From positions 1 to 64,000 of IMG/VR virus record IMGVR_UViG_3300021139_000007: 64,000 nucleotides of DNA; one strand, written 5' to 3'. The position numbers and the translations under genes were made by a program. The notes below the pieces were generated by a model, which was given only the letters and a program-made list of their open reading frames with translations, was not told the DNA's origin and searched no databases. The stretch comes from a virus. Shown piece after piece: positions 31,702 through 40,974 of this stretch (positions are counted from its first letter, which is position 1; the number at the start of each line of letters is the position of its first letter).

Positions 31702-32849
31702 TGGCAAAATTAATACCGATAGAAACAGTTGTTGATAAACTTTGTCAACGTAATGAAGATACATTAAGGCGTAAAAAAGGTCTTTATCTATCCTTATGCG
31801 AGGAAGTGTGGAATGACTTGAATGAAGGGGTTTTAAGGATGGCAGAAAGAGTAAAAATACCAATAAGAGAAGTCTATCACATAAACAAAAGAACTAACTC
31901 AATTGATTTGCCTTGCAATGCACTTAGGGTTTGTTCTGTAAACGTAATAGACCATCATGGGAACTTTCATCCGATATACAGGAATGAAAGACTTACAGAT
32001 GACTTGGTAGATGTAGGTAATACTAGCATTTGCGAACATGGTTGTAGTCATAAACTTTGCAATACTATAAAGGGATATGAAGCAGTTACTTCTATAAAAT
32101 CTGACTTTTTACCTGACGGTAGCCCTATATCTTTTAATTGTACTGACAGAAAAGGTCTTTTAGATGGTTATTTTTATTCTGAAACACAATTCCCATTAAG
32201 AGTTTACATGAGTGGTGTTTGGACTGATACCATAAAGCAAACAGAATTAGTAAAACATTGTAAGTTAGAACTAGACGAAAAAGGGTGTATTAAAGATTCC
32301 CCTGAAAACATAGAAAACGTTTGCAATACTTGTGGCATAAAAAGTGATAACTATATCCCTTATGGTGGTTCTGCAAGTTGCCCACCTAAAGGTAGTCATG
32401 CAGAAGAATGGATTTACTATTGTAACAACAATATGGATTGGTTTAATACACAATGTGGGGGTTATCCAAGAGGTAGAAGAAATGAATTTAAGAACATATA
32501 CAACATTAGTGAATTAGGCAATAGGCTTATTTTCCCACATGATTTTGGATGGGATAAGGTCATGGTTAGGTTTTATTCAGACATTAGTTTACAAGACCTA
32601 CAAATACCTTATTTCGCAATGGAATGTTTTATGGCAGGACTACAATACTTCGCCACAACAAACAATGACAATAAGCAACAATTGGCAAAGATGTATGAAG
32701 CAAACTACTCTAAAAGAAAGAAAGGTTTATTCTTATATTTAAACCAATACAGAATCGCAGAATTAGCCGAAATAGTATCACCTCATGTATATGTACCATC
32801 ATATAATCAAGGTAACAGAGGTGTGTTTGGTGACTTTTATGGAATATAA
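31701..32849 (+). CDS. Probable connector/tail-tubular protein, Cys-rich
   Basis: 382 residues. Start and end are helical (IPIETVVDKLCQRNEDTLRRKK, FAMECFMAGLQYFATTNNDNKQQLAKMYEANY), as in ring proteins of short-tailed phages. The middle carries an unusual insertion with many cysteines (CEHGCSHKLC, VCNTCGIKS, CPPKG, YCNNN) that may bind zinc. It sits directly before the giant tail protein. Motif-level identity not established. Confidence 0.55.
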   Translation: MAKLIPIETVVDKLCQRNEDTLRRKKGLYLSLCEEVWNDLNEGVLRMAERVKIPIREVYHINKRTNSIDLPCNALRVCSVNVIDHHGNFHPIYRNERLTDDLVDVGNTSICEHGCSHKLCNTIKGYEAVTSIKSDFLPDGSPISFNCTDRKGLLDGYFYSETQFPLRVYMSGVWTDTIKQTELVKHCKLELDEKGCIKDSPENIENVCNTCGIKSDNYIPYGGSASCPPKGSHAEEWIYYCNNNMDWFNTQCGGYPRGRRNEFKNIYNISELGNRLIFPHDFGWDKVMVRFYSDISLQDLQIPYFAMECFMAGLQYFATTNNDNKQQLAKMYEANYSKRKKGLFLYLNQYRIAELAEIVSPHVYVPSYNQGNRGVFGDFYGI

Positions 32850-32861
32850 AAAAATTATTTG

Positions 32862-35800
32862 ATGCCCCAACAACAAGATAGCGTAAAGCCTTTATTTTTA
32901 AATTTAGATTCTTCTTTTGAAACAATGCAAAAGAACGAATCCCCATTTATAAAAGATTGGACATGGCAAATCAATGGGAATGCTAACCTCCCAACAGGTA
33001 CAGGTAACCCATCAGGAGAAGGACAAAATGAATTTGCACTTACACCTTCAAGGGGTAATCAACAATTAACTTCACCTGCACTACCATCAGGCTTCAATAA
33101 GTGTGTAGGTTCTTTTGAAAGCACACTAACAAAAGAAAATTATTATTTTAATTATAACGATAATGGTAATCATGGGATTTATGTAATAAGCGGTGATGAC
33201 TTATCTATTCAAAAAGTAGTTGTTGATTCAAACCTAAATTTTACAGAAGACCAAGAAAGCTACTTTTCAGAACATAGAGTTACGTTAAGAGTAAGGTATG
33301 ACGAAAACAAAAACATAATTGAAAAATATCTTATCGCAACAAATGGGAATAGATGGCAATTATGGATTGATGTTTTAGCTGCAATAGCAACAGATGGGTA
33401 TAATACTTCTTATTATACTTTACAGCCACCTTTATTTGATAGAAGGGAATTATTGGAATATCCTGTAAGACCACCTATGCAAGAAATTACGGCTGTGTCT
33501 TCATTTAATTCAGGATTAAATACTATTAACAATGTAGTTGATACTGCTTTTGAATTTTGTTATCAATTTGTATTAACTGATGGCAGGGAAAGTGTGGTTG
33601 CCCCTTTTTCTGTACCTTATATAATTCAAACAGAATCATTTTCTTCCAATAGTTCAATACTACCTAACGAGTGGATTCTTAAACTTTATGCAGGTAGTTG
33701 TTTAGTTGAAAAGATAAATATATTTTACCGATATACAAAAAAACAACAAGACGTAAATAGTTTTGTAACATGGAGTGATTGGTATTTATACGATACTATT
33801 TTTAAGTTTGGAACAAACATACCTAATCAATATTGGACAAGAACAAATGAGTGGGCTATACCAAACTATAACCCAGAAGTAACAGGATACGATTCGACTA
33901 ATAATATCCTTTCGTATGTATTTGATAATACTAAGTTGGGTCAAATAACAGACCAATCATTATTTGCATTGGTTCAATCAGGAATGCCAATTAAAAGCGT
34001 TGGATTAAGCGATTTAGGCGATTCTATACTATTAGGTAATAACCAATACGGTTATGATAATATCCCTACTGAAATAACTAATAAAATAAATGTTTCAGTT
34101 CAAGAGGGCGGCTCTAATGCTTGTGTAATACCTACAAAGAAAGTAAGACTATACGGAGTAGTAGTTGGAGGTGTAAGAGGTGTCGCAAACGATTATTTCC
34201 AAGTAGGTTATTATAATAGTGCGGATAGTATAGGGATGCGTATTGGTGGAGTTTTCCATGATGGTTCTATAGAATTAGACCAATCAGCAGATTTTAAAAT
34301 GACATTTGGGTCTAATGGAGAAAATAACGCTTATGTGTGTTATTTTAAAGGAACTCCATATTACTCGGTAGGAAAATGGTATCAAGTAAATTCAGATTAC
34401 TCTTTAGTACCAATATTGTCAAATTTAGATTATAGTAATGCAGGTACAAAGCCTTACATAAACAGCGTAATATCTAATGGTGGTTTTTTTGTTTGTGTAT
34501 TTGATTTTGAAGTTCCATCTGGCATATACATGGCTTGTATAGGTAGGCATAATGTTAGCCTAAATAATGACTTTAGAGGGCAAAGTAGTTATGTATTAGG
34601 TCTTACCACATCTACTTTAGTCAAAAGTAATGGTCATAATCCAAATACATTTTCAAAAGAAATGTATGTAGATTGCACAAGTACAGGTAATTATGACCAA
34701 TGGGGGAACACAAACGATTGTTTCCTTTTATTCACCCCTTTTACAATGGATTCTCCATTCCACTTTACAGAGGGTTATGTTAATGATGATAGGACACATA
34801 ATTCACCTTATGAATTATTGGCTACAGGAGTAGATGCAGGTTTTTTAAGAGGGGGAAGGATTACAGATAAAAATGGTTTTTATTGGAATCTTTGTGCAGG
34901 TAGTGGGGCAAATTCAAATACCCATTTATATGGGTGTTTCACTTGTGGTACACCTTCAACTATATCAATTACAGGAACTTGTGGTGGCGATGGGTGGTGC
35001 GTTCAATCGTTAGTTTATGTACAGGATATAGTTGGAATTTCTTACAATATAAACGTTAATACATTTTTATATACAATCAAAATAACTGATAGTACAGGTC
35101 TTATTCCATATTCTAATATAAGTGTGACATTAAGCGATGGTTCTACTAAAGCAACAGATGTAACAGGTAATGCTACATTTGTTTTTCATAATCCAAGTAG
35201 CAATTCAGCAAGAGGAAGTATAGGCAATGTAATGGTTTCCCAAAATTACATCATCATTAATGGTGCGAGTAATTTTGTTGTCACAGAAATAGGTTGCGGA
35301 TATATCTCTGGCGTAACATTACCTTCTTTAACTTGTTCTACTACTCAACAAACGATAGAGTATCCTACTTACCCACTTGCAGTAAACATAGTATTCAATC
35401 AATATACAAGTTTAAAGCAACAAGGTTCTTATTCAATAGGTGCTGTATTGGCTGACTTAGCAGGTAGGGTTACTTCTGTTCAAAAGATTACAGATATTGG
35501 AGTGCCATCATTTGTAAGTAGGCAAGATACTAAACCAACTTATTTTCAATGGACTTTGAGTAGTGGGCTAAACCTTAATACTTATCCAACAACAAAAGAT
35601 GCTGCTTATTTAGGTTTATTTGTAACAAAAGCAATAAACTATAAAAAGTATATTCAATGGGTAGGTGATAGTATCGTTTACTATAACGCTTCGGGTAATG
35701 TTGTTACTGATACAGCTTTAGCTACTTATTGTGCAATATCAATGATGTCTTTATTAGATGCGAACATAAAGAACAATCTAAATCTTTTAGCTACTTATCA

Positions 35801-37598
35801 GTTTCAACAAAACGATAGGTTAAGGGTTTATGACAATGGTAGTGGACAATTATTGAGTGCGGTAATAGATGTCCCAATTACAGGAACAAATTACAACCAA
35901 GCAGCAATAAATTCACAACTTATTGCACCCCCAACAAATACGGTTTTGCCTTCAACAACACCTACTGCAAGTAATGTAAATATTTTTGTTGAATACGATT
36001 CAAGATTTGACCAATTAAAGGGTAAAACAGGATTTTGGATTGAAATATATTCCCCTTCTGAAACAACAGAATTAACTCCTTTTTATCAAGCTGAAAGTCT
36101 AATTGGAATACCGACTAATACTCCAACTAAAACATTAGGGGTATCATGGATTCCTATTATAGATGGGGAACTTGCAATAGTAGATAATGGCACTACATAC
36201 AATCCAACAACAGGTTCTTTGAATTATTGGGATACTTATTTATTCCCAAGAAACATCGCTATACCCAATGCAGGTGTTCAATTTTTTAATCATCCTTTTG
36301 AAAGCCCTAATGTGACCGATACATGGGGGGTAAATGCTGCAAGTGGTGGACAACCAAATATCGTAAACCCTTATGCAAAACAAATGTTCTACTTAGATGA
36401 TACAATCAAGTCGGACGATTATATTAGTCAAGGGTTAAAGAATGGATTAGCTACATTCAGGGGAGAAAACAAAAAGACATTCAAAGGATACGGACGTGGG
36501 GGGATAGTCGCAATAAAAACCCACTACCAAGTAGTTTTCTTCCTTTGTGAAAATGATTGGTTTGTAACAGACTTTAACTTTAACTATGTTTATGCTAATG
36601 CACAAGGAGTACAAATAGCTAACTTAGACAATGCAATGGGAACACCTCACCAAAAAATAGGTGACAATTACGGTTGTTCTTATGGAGATACAAGTAGTAT
36701 TGTTTTCAATGACAAGTATGCTATTTGGCATGACAAAAGAAACGAAGGATTTATGATTTGTAACTTTAGTCAAGCATCGGATATTACGGACATACAAAGC
36801 GAAGGTAGGAGTTATGGCATAAAGTCATACTACTGCAAAAAATCCCTATTTGTAAGTTCATTCAATGAGACACATAACACTTCAAATAAGATAGACGTAC
36901 TTACAGGAATAGATATTGACTTGAATTTATTGTATGTGACATTCAGACCAAGAAGGAACAATAGCAATGACTTAATGACATTTGTAAACAATAGGAGAAA
37001 CTTGCAGATAAACTACCAAGAAACATTTGTATATAATATCAATGTTAAAAGGTGGGTTAGATTGGTAGGGTTTACTCCAGAAGGATACGGAACATTAAGG
37101 GGTAACAGTTCGGGTAGATTGATGCTTTCTTTTGCAGGTGGAGTACCTTATTTTCATGGTAACATTCAAAATTCATCCTTTTGTAATTTCTATGGTAAAA
37201 ATGTTGCACCTGTTTTGTCAGTAATAATAAACCCACATCCCGAATCAGAAAAGACATTGCAAAACATTTCATTGGATATAAACAATCAGCCTCTATGGGT
37301 TGACATGATTTACTCTAACTTGTTGAATAACTTTTCATACATACCCATAAACTACATGAAAGAAAAAGAAGGTCAATATTATGCACCTTTGCTATCAAAC
37401 ATGAACAGTTACTCTAACCCAAATACAAGGGATAATGACTTTAGGTCTATGCTTATTGATGGTGGGAAAATAAGGGGGGTATGGTTCTTGGTTAGGTTTG
37501 TTGCAGATTTGGCAAACATTGTAAACGGTACAAATGTTTATTCAGAATTGAATGACATATTTTATAAATATACTGTAACAGGAAATCAACATAAATAA
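32862..37598 (+). CDS. Giant beta-rich tail protein, stabilisation/hub-like
   Basis: About 1578 residues from the ATG at 32862 (a TTG just before is unlikely). The N-terminal part (PLFLNLDSSFETMQKNESPFIKDW) and the run of beta patterns that follow resemble the large propeller-like stabilisation proteins of crAss-like and P22-like podoviruses, which plug or extend the connector. A central Ig-like stretch lies near 750 (TVSLSDGSTKATDVTG-type pattern) and a conserved-looking C-terminal section ~1200-1400. No catalytic motif. Its size and place after the connector genes support a tail hub or muzzle role. Confidence 0.6.
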   Translation: MPQQQDSVKPLFLNLDSSFETMQKNESPFIKDWTWQINGNANLPTGTGNPSGEGQNEFALTPSRGNQQLTSPALPSGFNKCVGSFESTLTKENYYFNYNDNGNHGIYVISGDDLSIQKVVVDSNLNFTEDQESYFSEHRVTLRVRYDENKNIIEKYLIATNGNRWQLWIDVLAAIATDGYNTSYYTLQPPLFDRRELLEYPVRPPMQEITAVSSFNSGLNTINNVVDTAFEFCYQFVLTDGRESVVAPFSVPYIIQTESFSSNSSILPNEWILKLYAGSCLVEKINIFYRYTKKQQDVNSFVTWSDWYLYDTIFKFGTNIPNQYWTRTNEWAIPNYNPEVTGYDSTNNILSYVFDNTKLGQITDQSLFALVQSGMPIKSVGLSDLGDSILLGNNQYGYDNIPTEITNKINVSVQEGGSNACVIPTKKVRLYGVVVGGVRGVANDYFQVGYYNSADSIGMRIGGVFHDGSIELDQSADFKMTFGSNGENNAYVCYFKGTPYYSVGKWYQVNSDYSLVPILSNLDYSNAGTKPYINSVISNGGFFVCVFDFEVPSGIYMACIGRHNVSLNNDFRGQSSYVLGLTTSTLVKSNGHNPNTFSKEMYVDCTSTGNYDQWGNTNDCFLLFTPFTMDSPFHFTEGYVNDDRTHNSPYELLATGVDAGFLRGGRITDKNGFYWNLCAGSGANSNTHLYGCFTCGTPSTISITGTCGGDGWCVQSLVYVQDIVGISYNINVNTFLYTIKITDSTGLIPYSNISVTLSDGSTKATDVTGNATFVFHNPSSNSARGSIGNVMVSQNYIIINGASNFVVTEIGCGYISGVTLPSLTCSTTQQTIEYPTYPLAVNIVFNQYTSLKQQGSYSIGAVLADLAGRVTSVQKITDIGVPSFVSRQDTKPTYFQWTLSSGLNLNTYPTTKDAAYLGLFVTKAINYKKYIQWVGDSIVYYNASGNVVTDTALATYCAISMMSLLDANIKNNLNLLATYQFQQNDRLRVYDNGSGQLLSAVIDVPITGTNYNQAAINSQLIAPPTNTVLPSTTPTASNVNIFVEYDSRFDQLKGKTGFWIEIYSPSETTELTPFYQAESLIGIPTNTPTKTLGVSWIPIIDGELAIVDNGTTYNPTTGSLNYWDTYLFPRNIAIPNAGVQFFNHPFESPNVTDTWGVNAASGGQPNIVNPYAKQMFYLDDTIKSDDYISQGLKNGLATFRGENKKTFKGYGRGGIVAIKTHYQVVFFLCENDWFVTDFNFNYVYANAQGVQIANLDNAMGTPHQKIGDNYGCSYGDTSSIVFNDKYAIWHDKRNEGFMICNFSQASDITDIQSEGRSYGIKSYYCKKSLFVSSFNETHNTSNKIDVLTGIDIDLNLLYVTFRPRRNNSNDLMTFVNNRRNLQINYQETFVYNINVKRWVRLVGFTPEGYGTLRGNSSGRLMLSFAGGVPYFHGNIQNSSFCNFYGKNVAPVLSVIINPHPESEKTLQNISLDINNQPLWVDMIYSNLLNNFSYIPINYMKEKEGQYYAPLLSNMNSYSNPNTRDNDFRSMLIDGGKIRGVWFLVRFVADLANIVNGTNVYSELNDIFYKYTVTGNQHK

Positions 37599-37972
37599 TG
37601 AGTTACATAATTGAATATTGCCCACCTTTTGAGTTGTTTAGAATAGTACAGGCAGTTGTCATAGACAATAGGGCAACATTATTCCCCCCACCTGCCCCAC
37701 CATTGCCCCCAACAAGGTACAATGCAACAACAATACAAAACTACATAAATGAACAAGTGGCATTGGTTACTGACATGGTAGTAATGTATAAGATACTTAC
37801 TTTACAAGGTAATTTGGTAGGGTATTTTAGCTTAGAATTTATTGCATCATACAGCGTAACCAAACTACAACAACAAATAAGACCACAATGGCAAAATGAT
37901 TTGGCAACAATTAACGAATTAATCACTACTTTTGTAGCAAGTTATGAATGGCAGAATGACTTTTTGTTTTAG
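37598..37972 (+). CDS. Small virion-associated hypothetical protein
   Basis: 124 residues overlapping the giant tail gene by one base. It has a short proline run (LFPPPAPPLPPTR, ~29-41) and a helical C-terminal half (TIQNYINEQVALVTDMVVMYKIL..., LQQQIRPQWQNDLATINELI). No family recognised; coupling to the tail gene suggests a virion or assembly role. Confidence 0.5.
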   Translation: MSYIIEYCPPFELFRIVQAVVIDNRATLFPPPAPPLPPTRYNATTIQNYINEQVALVTDMVVMYKILTLQGNLVGYFSLEFIASYSVTKLQQQIRPQWQNDLATINELITTFVASYEWQNDFLF

Positions 37973-37985
37973 AAAATAGTTGTTT

Positions 37986-38483
37986 ATGGATGAAGTTTTA
38001 AATGTTGATTATGTAAAAAGGGATTCTGATAATAAACTCGATGCAATAGAAGTAGAAATGTTAGCGGTTGGGCAGCCGATAAATTGCCCTGTTGAACATA
38101 AGTTTATCGGTGGTTTATACATTAGGACTATCTTTATGCCAAAAGACTTTTTTTGCACTTCATTGATACATAACACAAATCATCCTTACTTCATTATGAA
38201 AGGTGATGTTTCGGTAATGAGTGAGGTAGGGGGGATAGAAAGGGTAATTGCCCCTTATATTGGGGAAACAAAAAAAGGCACTAGAAGATTTTTAAAAGTT
38301 AATGAAGATACTATTTGGGCTACTGTACATAAAACAGAAGTAGTACCTTTTGATGATTCAGAAAAAGAGATACTTTTGGCGGTAGATAAAGTGGCAGATG
38401 AAATTTTGGAAAGGCACGAAAACGTATATCTCTCACAAGAGATTAGAAACAATAAATTATTTACACACTCTTTAATAGATTAA
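37986..38483 (+). CDS. Cupin-like phage protein
   Basis: About 165 residues from the ATG at 37986. PKDFFCTSLIHNTNHPYFIMKGDVSVMSE, then GETKKGTRRFLKVNEDTIWATVHKTE, forms the two cupin boxes with His residues on the barrel. Phage genomes often carry a similar cupin beside tail and injection genes; its function is not known. Metal binding and a small-molecule or structural role are plausible. Fold confidence is good, function is not. Confidence 0.75.
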   Translation: MDEVLNVDYVKRDSDNKLDAIEVEMLAVGQPINCPVEHKFIGGLYIRTIFMPKDFFCTSLIHNTNHPYFIMKGDVSVMSEVGGIERVIAPYIGETKKGTRRFLKVNEDTIWATVHKTEVVPFDDSEKEILLAVDKVADEILERHENVYLSQEIRNNKLFTHSLID

Positions 38484-38486
38484 ACT

Positions 38487-39287
38487 ATGAGTTGGGTAGC
38501 AGTCGGTGTAGCAGGGGTTTCAGCAGCAACAGGTATAGCCAAATCTATTCATGGTGCTAATGAAAAGAAAAAGGCAGAGCAAGAACAAGCCAACCTAAAA
38601 CCTGCATTTTATAAAATACAGCAAGAATATCAACAAAATAGAGATATTGCAGCACAACAGGCAGAACAAGGTATGCCATCCGCACAAAGGGATTACCAAA
38701 CACAAGAATCACAACGTGGTTTAGGTGCAGGTATCGGGGCTACATTACAAGGCGGTGGTGATGTAAATAACATAGCAAGACTTTTACAAGGTTATAACCA
38801 ACAAGTAGGTGCAACAGCAGCAAGTGATGCACAAATGCACTTGGAAAACATTAATCGTTTCTTTGAAAGGAATAAGGATTTGGCAGGTCAAAAAACAATG
38901 CAATGGAGTTTGAACGAATACCAACCTTATGAAAGAAAATTAAACGAATTAAAGCAAAGGATGGCAGTAGGGGAACAAAACGAATGGGGAGGTATTAGTG
39001 ATGCCACAAGTGCAGCCGCAGCAGGTGTAGCAGGTTATCAAAATGCTAACCTAATGAGGACACCTAGAAGTGGTGATGTTTCGGAGGGCGATTATACGGG
39101 TGCAGCAAGACAAGGTAATCAATATGTCATACCTAATTCTTTAGGTAAAGTAACCCCATTAACAAAAGAAGCCCCACAACAACTCCCTTTACCTGTTGTA
39201 GCTAATTCTATGGGGAATATTGGTGGGATTAATTATGGTGGTGGTGGTGCAGGTTCTTTATATGACTACACACAAAAGCCACAATAA
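38487..39287 (+). CDS. Internal virion/ejection protein candidate
   Basis: 266 residues. A short hydrophobic N-terminus (WVAVGVAGVSAATGIAKSI) precedes a Gln/Ala-rich helical region (EKKKAEQEQAN, AAQQAEQGMPSAQRDY) and a Gly-rich tail. Small Ala/Gln/Gly-rich proteins of this kind are the ejected internal proteins of T7 and P22-like phages. It begins a run of three such genes of increasing size. Confidence 0.65.
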   Translation: MSWVAVGVAGVSAATGIAKSIHGANEKKKAEQEQANLKPAFYKIQQEYQQNRDIAAQQAEQGMPSAQRDYQTQESQRGLGAGIGATLQGGGDVNNIARLLQGYNQQVGATAASDAQMHLENINRFFERNKDLAGQKTMQWSLNEYQPYERKLNELKQRMAVGEQNEWGGISDATSAAAAGVAGYQNANLMRTPRSGDVSEGDYTGAARQGNQYVIPNSLGKVTPLTKEAPQQLPLPVVANSMGNIGGINYGGGGAGSLYDYTQKPQ

Positions 39288-39310
39288 AATAATTTGAATA
39301 AATAGTAATA

Positions 39311-40969
39311 ATGGCAAGTTCTGAACCATCTTTAAGTGAGATTTCAAATTTTGATAAAGACGCTAACCTAGTAAAAGGTAGTGCAGCCGTACCTATTGAT
39401 TTAAGTAGTGGCTTAAAAGGAGTATGGGATTTAGCACATGAAAAAGCACAATACGATTGGGCTAAATATCAGAATCATTTAAAGCAAGTATCTGATTATG
39501 CAGCAGGTCATCAACTTGACTATGCAGGGGTACGTTCTACTGATATTCCCCTAATATCAAAAATGGCAAATGAATACTATCAAGATATTGCAAGAGACCC
39601 TAAAAAACTTTCACAAATTGGTAATGACCCTAAATGGAATGAAATACAAGCTAAAGTAGGTCAAAGTAAACAACTTAATTCTTATGCCGATAAACAAAGG
39701 GAGTTTTTAGATAAGAACCCTCATTTATGGACTGATGAAAATAAAAGAAGGTATCAATCATTTATGGAAGGTAGCATTGACCAAAAACCTTCTGACTTCC
39801 AATTGGATATGCCTAAGACAATTGATATGCAAGGATTAGCAAGCAAAGTTCTTACAACAGTAGAACGTGGAGGAATCGGGAAAGCTAAACAATATGACCC
39901 TATGGGAGAAAGAGTAATGGAAGAAGTGACATTACCTAGTGGACAAAAAGAATCCATTTATAGTGGTCTTATTCGTTCAAAAAAAGGGGGTATAGAATTT
40001 GGTAAAGATGATTACATGAATATTGGGAATGCTTTATATTCAAGTGGTCAGCCAACGGGTCAAGGTTCTAAAGATTCTATACCCGAAGCCGCAACGTATA
40101 TGTATAGCCAATTGAAAGACGAAGAGAAACAATCCTATATTAAAAAAGACCCTAAGAATCCCCAAAAGGCTTATTTCATGGATGAATGGGAAAAGATGTA
40201 CAGAAAAGAGGGTGGTAAAGAAGATATTAAGGATGAAGTTGACCAATCTTACAAAAGAGACACGGAATTAATGTTGGCTGATAAAAGGCAAAGGCAAGCA
40301 GTTTACTTAAAGAACCTTGAATTTGGGCATTCGGATAAAGAAAAAAATGAAGCGGCTAAAGGGTTGATTAACATTGCAAAAGATGTATTGACGAATGTTG
40401 ATAAAAACTCTAACCCTATTTCAGTCGAAGGTGGTGAAGCAGAACCCGTTTTGTCTGTAACTAAAGCAATGAATAAGTTTTTCTTGAAAACAATAGAAGA
40501 AAAAGTTAAGGATAAAACAGATAAAGTAAGTGTAATTAAGACTACGATAGAACCTGATAAATATACAAGGACTAAAAATGGAGAAATAAGACCTTTGTAT
40601 TTTAGTAGATATACACAAGACGATTTAGACGAATGGGGGAAGAATAATCCCGATAAAGGTGAAGCCCCATTTAAGGTCGGGGATGTTAAAAAGCAAGGTA
40701 ATACTAAACTATTTACTTCGGGAGAACCTGTTACAACAAGTGACTTGATGACTAATATAGTAAAGGAAACAGGGAACGGGTCTAGTAAAAACAATTTGGA
40801 CGTATTGAAGCAAGCACAAGATATTTTAAATAAAGAGGGCGGTATTAATAAAGTAATAACTAAGAAGGTTATAAACAGAAGTGATATACCTGCTAAAGCT
40901 AAAGCCGCAAATTATTCTGTTAAAGAATACGAAGCATTATTAAAGAAAAACGGGGTTGAAATAAATTAA
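39311..40969 (+). CDS. Internal virion protein candidate
   Basis: 552 residues, hydrophilic and helical with many Lys/Asp/Gln (WDLAHEKAQYDWAKYQNHLKQ, AKVGQSKQLNSYADKQREFLDKN). No catalytic motif seen. It lies between the small ejection candidate and the 3876-residue polyvalent protein, the slot of the second internal protein in podoviruses. Assigned by order and composition. Confidence 0.6.
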   Translation: MASSEPSLSEISNFDKDANLVKGSAAVPIDLSSGLKGVWDLAHEKAQYDWAKYQNHLKQVSDYAAGHQLDYAGVRSTDIPLISKMANEYYQDIARDPKKLSQIGNDPKWNEIQAKVGQSKQLNSYADKQREFLDKNPHLWTDENKRRYQSFMEGSIDQKPSDFQLDMPKTIDMQGLASKVLTTVERGGIGKAKQYDPMGERVMEEVTLPSGQKESIYSGLIRSKKGGIEFGKDDYMNIGNALYSSGQPTGQGSKDSIPEAATYMYSQLKDEEKQSYIKKDPKNPQKAYFMDEWEKMYRKEGGKEDIKDEVDQSYKRDTELMLADKRQRQAVYLKNLEFGHSDKEKNEAAKGLINIAKDVLTNVDKNSNPISVEGGEAEPVLSVTKAMNKFFLKTIEEKVKDKTDKVSVIKTTIEPDKYTRTKNGEIRPLYFSRYTQDDLDEWGKNNPDKGEAPFKVGDVKKQGNTKLFTSGEPVTTSDLMTNIVKETGNGSSKNNLDVLKQAQDILNKEGGINKVITKKVINRSDIPAKAKAANYSVKEYEALLKKNGVEIN

Positions 40970-40974
40970 TAAAT

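Noticed and set aside
32859-32861. TTG as start of the giant tail gene, and the similar TTG or GTG readings at 12303, 14323, 14969, 37980, 62328 and 63603
   Set aside because: An ATG follows within 3 to 48 bases in each case, often after an A-rich stretch; the longer starts add only odd residues or lie in a hairpin.
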